Assembly: GCA_019055375.1 (NCBI GenBank) | Contig: JAHQIW010000788.1 | Location: 1 to 64,000, forward strand | DNA: 64,000 nucleotides | Direction: 5' to 3' | From: Parelaphostrongylus tenuis | Taxonomy: Eukaryota > Nematoda > Chromadorea > Rhabditida > Metastrongylidae | Part shown: positions 13,211 to 22,234 of the stretch, one piece after another | How the letters are laid out: every line of letters begins with the position of its first letter | How positions within the stretch are numbered: position 1 is the stretch's first letter | Program-made: the position numbers and the translations under genes | Notes under the pieces: generated by a model | Databases searched by the model: none | What the model was told of the DNA's origin: nothing | The model's input: the letters and a program-made list of their open reading frames with translations, nothing else

Positions 13211-13265
<55 letters not shown>

Positions 13266-15199
13266 CTAGTCATTCGGAAAGAGATGAAAGCGAGTGAGCA
13301 TACCCCATGCTTGCAAAGACAGTGCACCTCTAGAAAGGCCAATCTTGTCCACTGACTTCCGTTCAACCATCTCGCATTGCGATTAGTTTTGGTTTTTTTG
13401 CGCAGTTAAGGGCATCTACTTTTGTGTTGCGCTCATGGTAGCGAATACAAAAGTCAAAAGAGCCACTTGGCGGTGTTTATTTAGCTTATTTCTTTTTTTA
13501 CGTGATTTTAGTTCTGTAAATACTTTTCCTCTGGTTTGGGAAAATTCTGCTCCTTATCTATCGTGGGTCCGCTCCATGTTCTTCTGTACACCTTCCCATC
13601 CTTCCATGTGCTAATGCATTTGTGTGTAAAGAAAAAAAATTTTTTTTCTTTGGTCATTGAAAGAAAAATGAAAAGACGACTCCTTTTGCTGAATAAGAGC
13701 TTTCATAAGTATGTTAATGATCGTTCAAGAGCTTAGATCTCTGGCTATTACGTCATATAGCCGTTCTTCAAAGGACCTCTCAATAACGCTGTAGCGCACA
13801 ATATAAAACTATATTCATCACCTACTGCGCTCCTTCATTTTTATCACGCGTACAATTCGCTGTGTGCGCGAAAAGCATACGATCGTGTAGAGGATATTTT
13901 GTAGTATTAGAGTCACGCACTTGATCTAGAAATTCTTTCAAGGTGGAGAAAAATTCCTAATTGAATAACAAAAATTGCTTTTCACTTATGACCCTCCTAG
14001 GCGCCATCGTACGATCGCAGTATTGGAATCGCGAGCAACCCCCCCCCCCCCCTCTCACCTCGCTCGTGAAAAGGCCAAAAACAAACGCTGGCGTATGTAA
14101 AATTCTATTTTCCCTGCTACACTGTAGAGAAACAGTCTTTTCAGAACATAGGCACGGCGTTGGAATCGTGGAAACTTACGCAATCGAATGGCTTTTAATA
14201 GTTTAAAGTTAAAGCTTTGGCTTGCGAGCAAAACGCGTGTGCGAAACACAAATGTATTCTTTTTGTTATATCACATTCAGAAGACTCTCTAAAAAGCGAA
14301 CACATTTATGAATACTTTGAGACTTGAGCTATCGAAAATTAGTAATAGTCTGAGAGACGAGTTTTGTTCAACAAAAATATAAGTGAAAGAAAAAAGCAGG
14401 TGGGTGAGTGTGGAACACAGTGTTATTCTGAATGCTACAGCGCTACAAAATTGGTTTAAAAAAAATTAAGTAGCTTAGAAGCCAGAGTTGCAGCTTTTGA
14501 ATGAACACTAACACTTCTACAGAAATTCCATGTTTAGCTATTATGGCAGCTTTTTCATCTGTCCTCGGACAACCAAAAAATACTCGTATGCTACACAAGA
14601 ATAACGTCGTGATCAATTATTGAAGTTTGTGAGAATTAATCAGCAAGACACTTTCCCATTGATAATGCCGGCAACATCATCTACGATGGATGAGATAACG
14701 ATTATTTAATAAGAAATCGAAGAAATACCATGCACTAAAATGAACCACCAATAAGAATATGCACCTGTGTGTGTGTCATATCCGCCACTTCCACAGCTTT
14801 ATTATGTCATTGATGGAGATCACAGTCACAGCAGTATTAAAAGTCTTTCCTTTTTCCTTCACCGAGAATCTCAAAAGCATGTGTGACAGCAGTGCAGTGA
14901 TTACTTCACACATCTATCCGTACATATTTCAGGCAATACCAACCAGTGTTCTGTTCGTTATGGAATTGGCGATGTTCAAAATTCCGCTCATTGGTTTAAG
15001 TGGATATGCACGCTTCTACGTCGTCGCTCTCGAAAATCTCGTCATGATTGCGAACAGCATGTCTTCACCGATTATGTTGCTCATTTTCAATAGGGACGTG
15101 CAAAAACTTGCTCGTGGTGTGTTCCAAAACAACACCACACCAACTGTTCTAGCAGCGCCACCAAGTAAGAAGGAAGCTTGGAAAACAAGTATCAAATAA
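7511..15199 (+). CDS. srx-like chemoreceptor copy 1, exons 3-7 (possible pseudogene)
   Basis: This gene encodes most of a nematode seven-transmembrane serpentine receptor, most like class srx (Pfam 7TM_GPCR_Srx), a chemosensory receptor family expected in the plasma membrane of sensory cilia. Five exons join in frame: 7511-7674 (TM3), 7746-7831 (TM4), 8021-8079 (second extracellular loop), 8987-9121 (TM5) and 14933-15199 (TM6, TM7, tail), giving 236 codons plus a stop. Visible motifs are NRLTIFVFP after TM3, FSAKNTLM, GCKK before the loop, EFLIQ-like AFLIQ before TM6 and FNRDVQKLARGVF after TM7. Four exons have exactly the sizes of copy 2 at 37092-51086. The fourth intron begins with GC. The TM2 exon (2393-2545) is broken and no TM1 exon was found, so the locus may be a pseudogene even though these exons are open. 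The fifth exon junction intron (9122-14932) is full of transposons. Subfamily assignment is by eye. Confidence 0.62.
7746..7831 (+). CDS. srx copy 1 exon 4 (TM4)
   Basis: The exon follows AATTTCAG and precedes GTGAGG. It is 86 nt, the same as its counterpart at 43482-43567, and reads CVVWIYAFSTITFNLLFGC before the loop. Confidence 0.75.
8021..8079 (+). CDS. srx copy 1 exon 5 (extracellular loop 2)
   Basis: This 59-nt microexon lies between TTTCAG and GTAAGA and encodes LYIWLDCTEQITKGFYFDK, with a cysteine placed as in copy 2 (45042-45100). It is too short to stand out as a reading frame; it was found by comparison of the two copies. Confidence 0.75.
8080..8429. other. Intron 5 of srx copy 1, left part
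   Basis: Intronic sequence after donor GTAAGA; nothing recognised. Confidence 0.4.
8430..8890. repeat. Inverted pair of tRNA-like elements (family A)
   Basis: Two tRNA-like sequences lie head to head: minus strand 8498-8570 and plus strand 8765-8837, each 73 nt. Each has a perfect 7-bp acceptor stem (GCGTCAG with CTGACGC), an A-box-like GTAGTGTAACGGATAGAGC, a 5-bp anticodon-like stem around loop CCGGAAA and a T-arm-like segment. Flanks also form inverted repeats (for example CGCTGAAGCGTAGAAAGAGC). The same flank, starting near CGCTTTTAGCGGTGGTATGA, recurs at 21790-22080. Position 33 of the loop is not T and there is no normal anticodon assignment, so these are tRNA-derived repeats, not functional tRNAs. 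They sit in an intron of srx copy 1. Confidence 0.75.
8987..9121 (+). CDS. srx copy 1 exon 6 (TM5), GC donor
   Basis: This 135-nt, phase-0 exon begins after TTTTCAG and ends CTGATCCAG followed by gcaaga. It encodes TM5 (TMMCFMYLIIYIKIK) and the third intracellular loop. No GT donor lies at the expected site; copy 2 has the same GC donor at 48111. Confidence 0.75.
9122..10010. other. Intron sequence with possible Penelope-tail fragment
   Basis: Start of the 5.8-kb last intron of srx copy 1. Around 9735-9760 the sequence gtgaccaatgaatcgtg resembles part of the Penelope-like element near 60818, which suggests a small 3' fragment of that family. A 74-codon frame at 9203-9427 is unrecognised. Confidence 0.35.
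10011..10398. repeat. Palindromic element with Penelope-terminus-like arms
   Basis: The two halves are inverted copies. Ends read AGGTGTTAATAAC and GTTGTTAACACCT. Each arm carries a version of GGCTCTGAAGAAGATGAAAC followed by a CGTC-AAA-TTAG stretch, which resembles the terminal signature of many Penelope-like elements. It has no coding capacity. Assignment to a Penelope pseudo-LTR is inference; the inverted structure is directly visible. Confidence 0.55.
10428..11003. repeat. Hairpin MITE family C: partial copy plus full copy
   Basis: A full copy at 10616-11003 starts ATACCTTTATTTCGAG, continues TAGACCACGCTCAAATTTCA, and ends in the inverted complement of the same sequence. The interior (TTGAGCC, TTGTCATGTGGTCTGGTAAG) is also inverted at the right side. 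A left arm of a second copy at 10428-10615 abuts it and runs through the internal hairpin sequence CACCCAACACAGAGTGTTG. Related copies occur at 17921-18254, 18363-18655, 28401-28970 and 32027-32400. No transposase is encoded. Confidence 0.8.
11004..12009. other. Intron, unrecognised 96-codon frame
   Basis: Within the last intron of srx copy 1. A frame at 11308-11598 (96 codons) begins with MRVFSSKYTALAHNDG and contains a hydrophobic stretch (VTFLLMLYFGAQTYF). It has no recognised homology and may be chance. Confidence 0.25.
12010..12790 (+). mobile_element. RTE-clade LINE, 3' end fragment
   Basis: The end of an RTE reverse-transcriptase polyprotein can be read with frameshifts and stops: APFTLNG-like start, SECSSYVYVSREINTMNDL at 12063-12117, then DLRHQSKIKDVVLQSK, a WAGH-RWTRAV block near 12445-12490, and GRPPTRW followed by FTKRL near 12536-12570. 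The same order appears in the longer RTE at 22235-25480, and the 3' tails also match (about 12700-12790 with 25430-25480). This is a 5'-truncated, inactive insertion in the last intron of srx copy 1. Confidence 0.85.
12791..14932. other. Intron right part, nothing recognised except a TA microsatellite
   Basis: Last third of the large intron of srx copy 1. It holds the TA repeat at 13215-13262, a C run near 14039-14051 and chance frames. The intron ends with TATTTCAG at 14932. Confidence 0.45.
13215..13262. repeat. (TA)n microsatellite
   Basis: About 24 uninterrupted TA dinucleotides. Confidence 0.97.
14933..15199 (+). CDS. srx copy 1 exon 7 (TM6, TM7, C-tail)
   Basis: This exon follows TATTTCAG and runs to TAA. 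It encodes AIPTSVLFVMELAMFKIPLI (TM6), YARFYVVALENLVMIANS and SSPIMLLIFNRDVQK (TM7 and following basic motif), then a short tail ending KKEAWKTSIK. Copy 2's tail is about 16 residues longer. Confidence 0.75.
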   Translation, partial: AIPTSVLFVMELAMFKIPLIGLSGYARFYVVALENLVMIANSMSSPIMLLIFNRDVQKLARGVFQNNTTPTVLAAPPSKKEAWKTSIK

Positions 15200-15690
15200 A
15201 CGTAGATTACTATCGTTTTGCCAGGAAAAACTTGACAGTTTTGAGGAAGTTGTGGGAGATAAAAAAGTCTAAGGTTGCTAATTTTATAGCTCTCTTTCAT
15301 GTAGAAGAGCAATTAATCATAAAAGGCTATTCTAATTTTTTTTTTGCAAGGCTGTTCAAACAAAACTGCCAAAAAGTACAGTGCTAGAAAGCACAGTAAT
15401 ATGAGTATCTAGAGATTTTAGTGATTATTTGCTATCCTCTACTAGTTTCGTGCAAGTTAATGGTGCGATATCCTTGATATAATATTGATATCGCTGTTTG
15501 GTAAATTTGCCCATCGTTTAAGCAATATACTGTTGTTTGTTTTGTGTGATTTTAGGCTTGATAGTATGCATTGTGGTAAAATTCTTTCTTATAGCTCTCC
15601 ATAAGTGCAAAGAGTAAAAGCTTCATGTCAATAAAGTGCTGTAATAAGCCTCTAGGGTGAGAGTATCAATAGCACTGATTAACCAAGTCA
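15200..15690 (+). other. 3' UTR of srx copy 1 with AATAAA at 15630
   Basis: The sequence after the stop remains alignable with copy 2 (51087-51545), for example CAGGAAAAACTTGACAGTTT against CAAGAAAAACTTGATGGCTT. An AATAAA signal at 15630-15635 lines up with one at 51476-51481. In copy 2 the AAAACTTGA segment is the end of the coding sequence, so copy 1 stops earlier. Confidence 0.6.
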
Positions 15691-15739
15691 AATAAAGACC
15701 GTAAAAAAACTACTTTGCTATTTGTTATATGTGATACTG

Positions 15740-16085
15740 GTTAAACGGTGCATTTACGAACTGTCGCAATAAGGGATGAAAAGAGAAAGCTGTCGACGTT
15801 GGTGACATCCTGAGGATGCACCATACATTCGTCTATAATTTCTAACTTCGTTTGGGGTGACTGAATGCGTATCTGGCCTTCACTCTGATTCGCGCTGGCA
15901 TACCGCTGTATCGAGTCAATGCTCTTTATCTTCTCAAACAAGTTTAGGACCAGTCTGGCACCAATTCCAACCCCGGAGAGATGGACGGTGCGGTGGGCCA
16001 GAAGCGCGAGGTCAAACCAGCTGCCATATGTGCGACGCAGGGCACCTCTAACCATTGCGCCACGTGCGCTCTTGAAATATCTCAA
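15740..16085 (-). repeat. tRNA-headed SINE, near full length
   Basis: Read on the minus strand, the head (16072-15998) begins GAGCGCACGTGGCGCAATGG, includes TTAGAGGTGCCC and a B-box-like GGTTTGACCTC, and closes with GCGCT pairing the start. The tail runs through CTGGTCCTAAACTTG and CAGATACGCATTCAGTCACC. The same element lies on the plus strand at 20150-20470, and fragments at 47105-47260 (minus) and 25535-25625 (plus). No protein is encoded. Confidence 0.8.
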
Positions 16086-16309
16086 TAAGTGCAAATGATT
16101 TTGATTCGATATCTACCATGTAATTCCTTCACAAAAGAATTTCGTGGTCAAAAAATTCTAAGTTTATTTGTCACTAAATTTCGACGTAAATAACAAAACT
16201 ACATTGCAAGCCTTCCTTTTGAAAACACGCGAAGTTCGTATATTTTCCTCAGAATCAGTGGCTGATATATTGGTGATTTCAGATTTCTTAGAGCCTAAAG
16301 GCTGGAGTG

Positions 16310-16500
16310 GCTGTAATGCTCGTCGCGTCGCCGCGTAGGGCTTATACCCGCCTCCAACACCACCCTTCGGTCAACAACGAAGGTTCTATGGAGTCAGGCT
16401 ATCCTCGAGATTGCAAGAAGACCTGCTCCATCAGTATTCTACGACGCTCAAGAAGAAGACGAAAAACGGGTTTGATGCTATAAGTACTGGAATGTGCACT
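16310..16500 (-). repeat. Unclassified dispersed repeat (family E)
   Basis: The minus strand reads AGTACTTATAGCATCAAACC, CGTCTTCTTCTTGAGCGTCG, and ends near GAGGATAGCCTGACTCCA. Matching plus-strand copies occur at 40255-40440, 41225-41410 and 61595-61735. It has no clear terminal repeats or coding frame. Confidence 0.6.
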
Positions 16501-17920
16501 GTAAAAATCTGTGAGATGAACCAAATAAAAGAAGAAGATAGTAGAGAAATAAAAAATAATGCCAAAATAGTAAATAATCCGCCCATAGAGTTACGAGTTC
16601 AATTAAGACGGCATCTGCTGGTGCATATTAGGAAGAATTTTCAGCACTTGGAAAACTGTAGCCCCGCCTACGAACATTTGGGGTTAACCTTCGCTCTACT
16701 CCATACATCTTCGATAAACATAATAATATCGAACAGCCGTGTAAGAACCCTCTAGTTCAAAATAGCTTTTGCTTAATCGGTCAAGTTTGGCTTGATACAT
16801 ATGTATGCTGGCGTTCTCCGCGTCGCTCGTATTACAACAGCGGGTAGTTTGTATTGACGTCGCTGCAATGGAAATTTACGAATTTATTCTGCAAATTGAG
16901 ATCACGAAAAAACATCTCTATCACTAAATCATTAGAAAAATCCCCTATATTTTAACGAAAAAAATCACATCCATCTGAAAAGTGTCATTTTTCAGATTGT
17001 TGAATAGCATATGCTTCTTTTTAATACAAGTTTTTGTAATCACTCGAAAAGTTTGAAAATTCTGATCTTGGCGCTGAGACTGCTTTGTGAAAAGAACTTC
17101 AGTTTACGTTATATTAACATAAAGAAGCTACATTCCTATTTCCCAGTCCCTTTTATAATTTTACAGTTGAGTTTTTCGCTGTTATATGGTTAAGATTTGA
17201 TTCTAAGCAAGTTTCGATGGCACGAAAAGATAGCTGAAACAAGGAACAAACGAGATTCATCAGGCACTAACTAATTTACCTGAAGTGACTGTGAATTTTC
17301 TCACAGAAGTGTTCCATGATGCGAAAGTATCCGACTCGGTTTTGCAGAATTAGACTATAACTAATTTGTAGAAACCGGGAAGGGCTATGTTTGCAAACAG
17401 AATATTCATATCAAGATCTAAGAAAATAAGAGCTGTAAATTCCGATGGAAGTACTACAGGGAAAAGAGAAACAAATCCTGCAAAAAAGGTACCACTCAAA
17501 TTGGTAAAAGTGGCGGAGGATTTCCATCGGAACCAGTTGGGAGGGCAAGAAGGTCTCTGATGCAGTGATGCACGTCCAAAACCACCTACACGTTCTATTT
17601 TTGGAGTTACTCGGAAAGGTGGGAACTGAACGAGGTAAAAGAAATCATCTCGAGGCTATTATGAACTAAAATAAATTAGTAGCGTGAAATCAGTGTGAAT
17701 AACCAGTGACAAAGATTGTAGCGATGAATAATGTTTATAGTAGAGTATGAATGGATAACATAAAAAGTTTTTACCTATAAGACGGTAGAAAAAATCTCTT
17801 CTACACACCTATGCCGGTCTGAGCTCCTAAATCACTCCAATAATGAACAGTAGTCTTGAATTATCAATGAAAAAGCATCGCATCGCAATGTGCATCATTA
17901 TTTTGACAAACAATTCATTG
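16501..17920. other. No gene recognised
   Basis: Intergenic AT-rich sequence with only chance frames. Confidence 0.45.
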
Positions 17921-18254
17921 GATCCTTTCATTATTATTTGAGCCAACTTGTCATGTGGTCTGCTAAGGGCTCTTGTACAGCCCGATACACGTCCTTACAG
18001 ACTCGTCAACCGGGCAGAACCTGTCGTCTTTCGATCTTTTCATAGTCAGTTCTCTCGGGAGCCTTACACTCCTTATAGAGAGTCATCGAAGACGAACGTT
18101 TTACATTCTAGGTCAAGCGCAATTTTTACCGAAACACGTGTATCGGGCTGTACAAGAGCCCTTACCAGACCACATGACAAGTTGGCTCAAATAATAATGA
18201 AAGAATCCATTGAAATTTGAGCGTGGTCCTAACAAAGCACTCGAAATAAAGGTA
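17921..18254. repeat. Hairpin MITE family C
   Basis: The left side starts GATCCTTTCATTATTATTTG and the right side ends with its complement plus the outer terminus CACTCGAAATAAAGGTAT. Inverted inner arms include CTTGTACAGCCCGATACACG. The left outer 45 bp seen in other copies are missing, so the element is slightly truncated on that side. Confidence 0.8.
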
Positions 18255-18362
18255 TAAACTAATCAGTGTTTTGCAACCTAATTAGCCTTTTCAGTCAAAA
18301 ATAAGCTTTTTGAAGTGTCTTCTGTCAACTTCTACCATTTGCCAACAATTATAATTTTATTT

Positions 18363-18655
18363 TTCATTTCGAGTGTTTTCTTAAGACCACAGCTCAAATT
18401 TCAATATGCCTGATAATCATTATTTGAGCCACGCATGTCAGTGGTCTGTCAATGAGGGCTGACTTATAGAGCCCGATACACGTGTTCGATCTTGCGATCT
18501 CGTCAGTCGGGCAGTTGCCCTTTCTCGTCTTTTGCTAATCTCTGTGGGCCCGACGAGATCGCAAGATCGAAACACGTGTATCGTGCTCTATAAGTCAGCC
18601 CTCATTGACAGACCACTGACATGCGTGGCTCAAATAATGATTATCAGGCATATAA
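18363..18655. repeat. Hairpin MITE family C, near-perfect palindrome
   Basis: The arms from CCTGATAATCATTATTTGAG through GATACACGTGTTCGATCTTG are repeated in inverse almost without mismatch on the right, with a short loop around 18510-18550. The left outer terminus (TTTCATTTCGAGTGTTTTC) has no right-hand partner. Confidence 0.85.
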
Positions 18656-20149
18656 TTTTATTTGTCAGCGATAAATATCAAAATTTCATTGATAAACTAA
18701 CACATCGTTAATGGTGAACGCCGCCCTAGCGTCAGCACCCCACCACCTGACGCTGAAAATCAACGTCGGACTTAACAGGTCAGTGACACACATCGGTAAC
18801 TTTGCGAATAGCAATGAAGTATAGCAGAAATATGAGATTGTTTTATGCATGGTTATGTTGATGAGAAAAATTTGATCTGACAATATTCCACTAGGTTGTA
18901 CTTCTGAATATTCTCTTTGTAGAGAATGAACCTAGCATGATGCGGTTATCCACTCAGAAGTCTTCGCTTGAAGATTTGCTCATTAGTCTACAGGGAAACA
19001 AATAGACAAAGAGTTGAAGCGCTTTTGGAAGTTATGGACACGAGGAGATAAATTGAATGCAGAATTTTCGATTTTGTTACAATCAATCCTTGTCGTCTTC
19101 AGACACCTACCTCCATTTAAGCCGACTTGTTTCCCTCTCCTGTAACTAGATGTTCGATCAATATCAGCTTTTAGGAAGGTTCACAGTATAGCATAGGTAG
19201 CCATGTTATTCAATATGAAAAGGCACCAGTGGCCTAACCTTCATATATTTCCTAGTGACTTCTCCGTGATAAAAAAATTGGTGCCAGGATTGCCGAGATA
19301 CGCTTATCCTCTCCAGTAAACGTGAAGGAGCTGTAGCAAAGCTACACTAAGATTCCAATAAGAATAGACTTGACCACATTCAATTATTCCATTAATAAAG
19401 ACAGAAATCCTCTGCTAGCAGTCGAAATGACATATATATGGATCGCAGATCTCACCAGTGAGTGATGCGAGAGAGCTACCAGGCAACAAAAAGTGCTAGA
19501 ATCCATATACCAATTGATGTCGCTTCGTGTATTTAGAACAAAATGAGAAAACAATATCGTCGAACACCGTTCAGATTAAGCTCCTGCCAGAAAAGAATTT
19601 AACTGGCTTTACACCTAAAGGGAGTTCGGTCTGCTCGATTTTTCTACGATCACGTGCCTGCAATATGAAGGATCATATTGTTAAGGTCGTGATTCCGGAT
19701 TATTTTGAGGTTGTTAGTTTGGTGAGACAAACATCTACTGTTGTGGCGCTAATTCTGAAGCGAATGAGGTGTGATGGAGAAGGAAATCGATAAGAAAATT
19801 CACCAAATAGTAACCTGAATGTAACTAAAACGATAATTGAAAACCGCTCCTATAGCTTTGTATATGATCGATCTCAGAAACATCTTAACTACCGAAAATT
19901 TGGAAATATTGCTGGGAAAACGACAATGTATGTTATTTACGGCTCTTCAACCCGGCCTTTTTCGTTGTTTGAGCACCCGTAATACAATTAGAAGTTGTCT
20001 CACGCAGTAGGCGCAAAAAATTTGTCATCAGGTGCTGAGTGTCGATCCGCCGTCGGTGATATCCTCTCAAATAAGGTGTATCAGATCACATAATCAGACA
20101 CTCGGAACAGTAGGCTTCGCACAGTAAATACTTCCTCACATATTACTCT
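18656..20149. other. Intergenic, no gene recognised
   Basis: Includes an 88-codon frame at 19527-19793 without recognisable motifs. No convincing splice-bounded exon was seen. Confidence 0.4.
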
Positions 20150-20470
20150 AATATAGAGCGCATGTCGCGCAGTGGTTAGAGGTGCTCTGCGTCACACACG
20201 AGGTCAATGGTTCGATCTCGCGCTCATGACTCACCAAGTCATCCATCCCTCCGGGATCGGTAAACTGGTACCATACAGGTCTCAGACTTGTCTGGGAGGA
20301 TAAGCAGCACTGACTCGGTTCAGCGGGAGGCCACCGCGAGTCATTGTAAAGGCCCGATATGCATTCAATCATCTCAAACGAAGTTAAAAATTGAAGTCGA
20401 ATGCATGGCGCATCCTTTAGGGACTGATCAACGCCGAGAGCTTTATCCTTTATATTACTCTAGAAAAAAT
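20150..20470 (+). repeat. tRNA-headed SINE, full copy
   Basis: The head at 20155-20227 reads GAGCGCATGTCGCGCAGTGG, TTAGAGGTGCTC and GGTTCGATCTCGCGCTC, which gives A-box and B-box-like Pol III elements and an acceptor-like pairing. The body (GTCTGGGAGGATAAGCAGCA, GGCCCGATATGCATTCAATC) matches 15740-16085 in reverse. Confidence 0.8.
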
Positions 20471-20875
20471 AGATTCTGTGATTTAAACCAGTCTACTTTT
20501 CACTTGGTTCCCAGGCATTAAGCTTTAGGTTCACACTATTCAAAACAGCAACAGCTCCTATCGCGGAATGCTCATATCCAAGTTAAGATTTTTATAAATC
20601 TGAAAGGTGACTTTCCATTCACTTCGGCATGATAAATAATTTTGTCTCTCTGCACTGGTCAATACAAAGCTTCGCCGACGCTTTTGCAATTTTGCCTTTT
20701 TAAATCATTAAACTAGCGTCTAGATAAATTGATAAGTAATCTACTCAGCCAAATACTACTCAAATCCCCGAGGACAAGCTCATCACTCAGATTTCAGTCG
20801 CATGGGAATTAGCTCATTCTAAAGCTTACTGTTTCAGCTATTTATTGATTGATTTTTCTTCATGGCAAAGCAGGA
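20471..20875. other. Intergenic, nothing recognised
   Basis: AT-rich, no frames of note. Confidence 0.4.
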
Positions 20876-21236
20876 TGTGAAAATACATTCAATATAAACT
20901 GTGAGAATGTTTAAAGCCTTACCGAGGTTGTTACGTCAGAGCCATACACATGTTTGGAGGTGTCGCCCTCTATCAGAGGTCCACGTTCTTACCAACCGCA
21001 ATCCATCAACTGACATGGTCAATGTCATTATGCGTTATGTTACCACCACTTACGTCGCCATTCCTGCTACAATGTAGGATTCTGTGGGCGTGGGCCAATG
21101 ATGAAGAGAGCGACACCTAAGAAAATGTGTATGGCTCTGACGTAACGACCTTGGTAGGCTTTCGACATTTTCATAGACTGTGATGAATGTTTATTGCGAG
21201 GTTAAAAAGCAGTCGATGGTGTGAAAATACATTCAA
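20876..21236. repeat. Palindromic insertion flanked by a 17-bp direct repeat
   Basis: The 17-mer TGTGAAAATACATTCAA occurs at 20876-20892 and again at 21220-21236. Between them lies a palindrome whose arms include GTTACGTCAGAGCCATACAC (left) and its complement near 21128-21148. The direct repeat looks like a target-site duplication around a non-coding foldback. Confidence 0.75.
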
Positions 21237-21540
21237 AAAGTGCTGAGACACGAGAAAATCTGGAAAGAGTTTGTAATTTCGATTCCAGCTTCATGTTGGC
21301 TGGGCTCTATGTCGGTATATGTGCTTTTCAAATCAATCCTATCTACGGGTGCTGATAGCAATTATATAATTAGAACGTACCTCAGAGAAAGATAGAAGAG
21401 AGGTATTGCTGAGATAATGAGAGGCAGAGTACGAGGCCTTGTAATGCAGGTCGTCTGTTTTTCCGTGACGTCTAGGGATTAACAGTTCAGCATGAGAATT
21501 ATTGACAAGAAGTTAAAGTTATTGATCAATGATAGGAAAT
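21237..21540. other. Intergenic, nothing recognised
   Basis: No gene or known repeat seen. Confidence 0.35.
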
Positions 21541-22080
21541 TATATTATATACAGTGATGAAGAGTCATGCGAAAAATTCTGGAATCAGGTTAAATTCGAA
21601 CCCACAATTCACCCTATCCGGGGGCTCGTGCTCAACCGTTGCACTACTGAGGCCGTCTTGTCACCATTCTTTCTACGCTACAACTCGTGTATCTGTCTGC
21701 AGTCAACCGTCAATAGTCTGGCGTGAGTAGTCGCTATCGCCATTGAACTTCACTTACGCTGACAGATATTGGGTATTGACGACAAAACATCTGTTTGACC
21801 GCTTTCAGCGAAGGTATGATATTACAGTATCCGCAGTGATGAAGAGTGATTGCGAAAAACTTTTGCTTCAGTTGGGACACAAACTCACGTTTCCCCTATC
21901 CGGGATGCGTGCTCAACCACTGCACTACTGACGTCCTTTTAAACATCGGATAGGGTAGAATGTGGGTCTGAGTCCAGCTGGAGCAAAAGCTTTTGCAGAT
22001 CACTCTTCCTTACTAGATATGCTGTAGTATCATACCACCGCCAAAAGCGACCAAATAGAGACAGTTTCATTTGATAATTA
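21541..22080. repeat. Cluster of tRNA-like repeats, family A
   Basis: Minus-strand tRNA-like cores lie near 21580-21655 and 21868-21935 (for example GTAGTGCAGTGGTTGAGCAC followed by CCCGGATAGGG), and a plus-strand partial core near 21943-21985. Flanks at 21790-21870 and 21985-22065 are inverted (GACCGCTTTCAGCGAAGGTA against the complement near 22050). The layout repeats that at 8430-8890. Confidence 0.65.
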
Positions 22081-22234
22081 ATCATATGTTTGCTATTACT
22101 ATATATATATATAGCTAAAAGTCTAAACAACGAGAAAAAATTGTTTCAGTGTGAACGATTAAATTGCTAGTAATATTTATGTAGATGAGACTTCGTCTCG
22201 TAGATCTGTAATCAGTATTGCTCGAGGATATACA

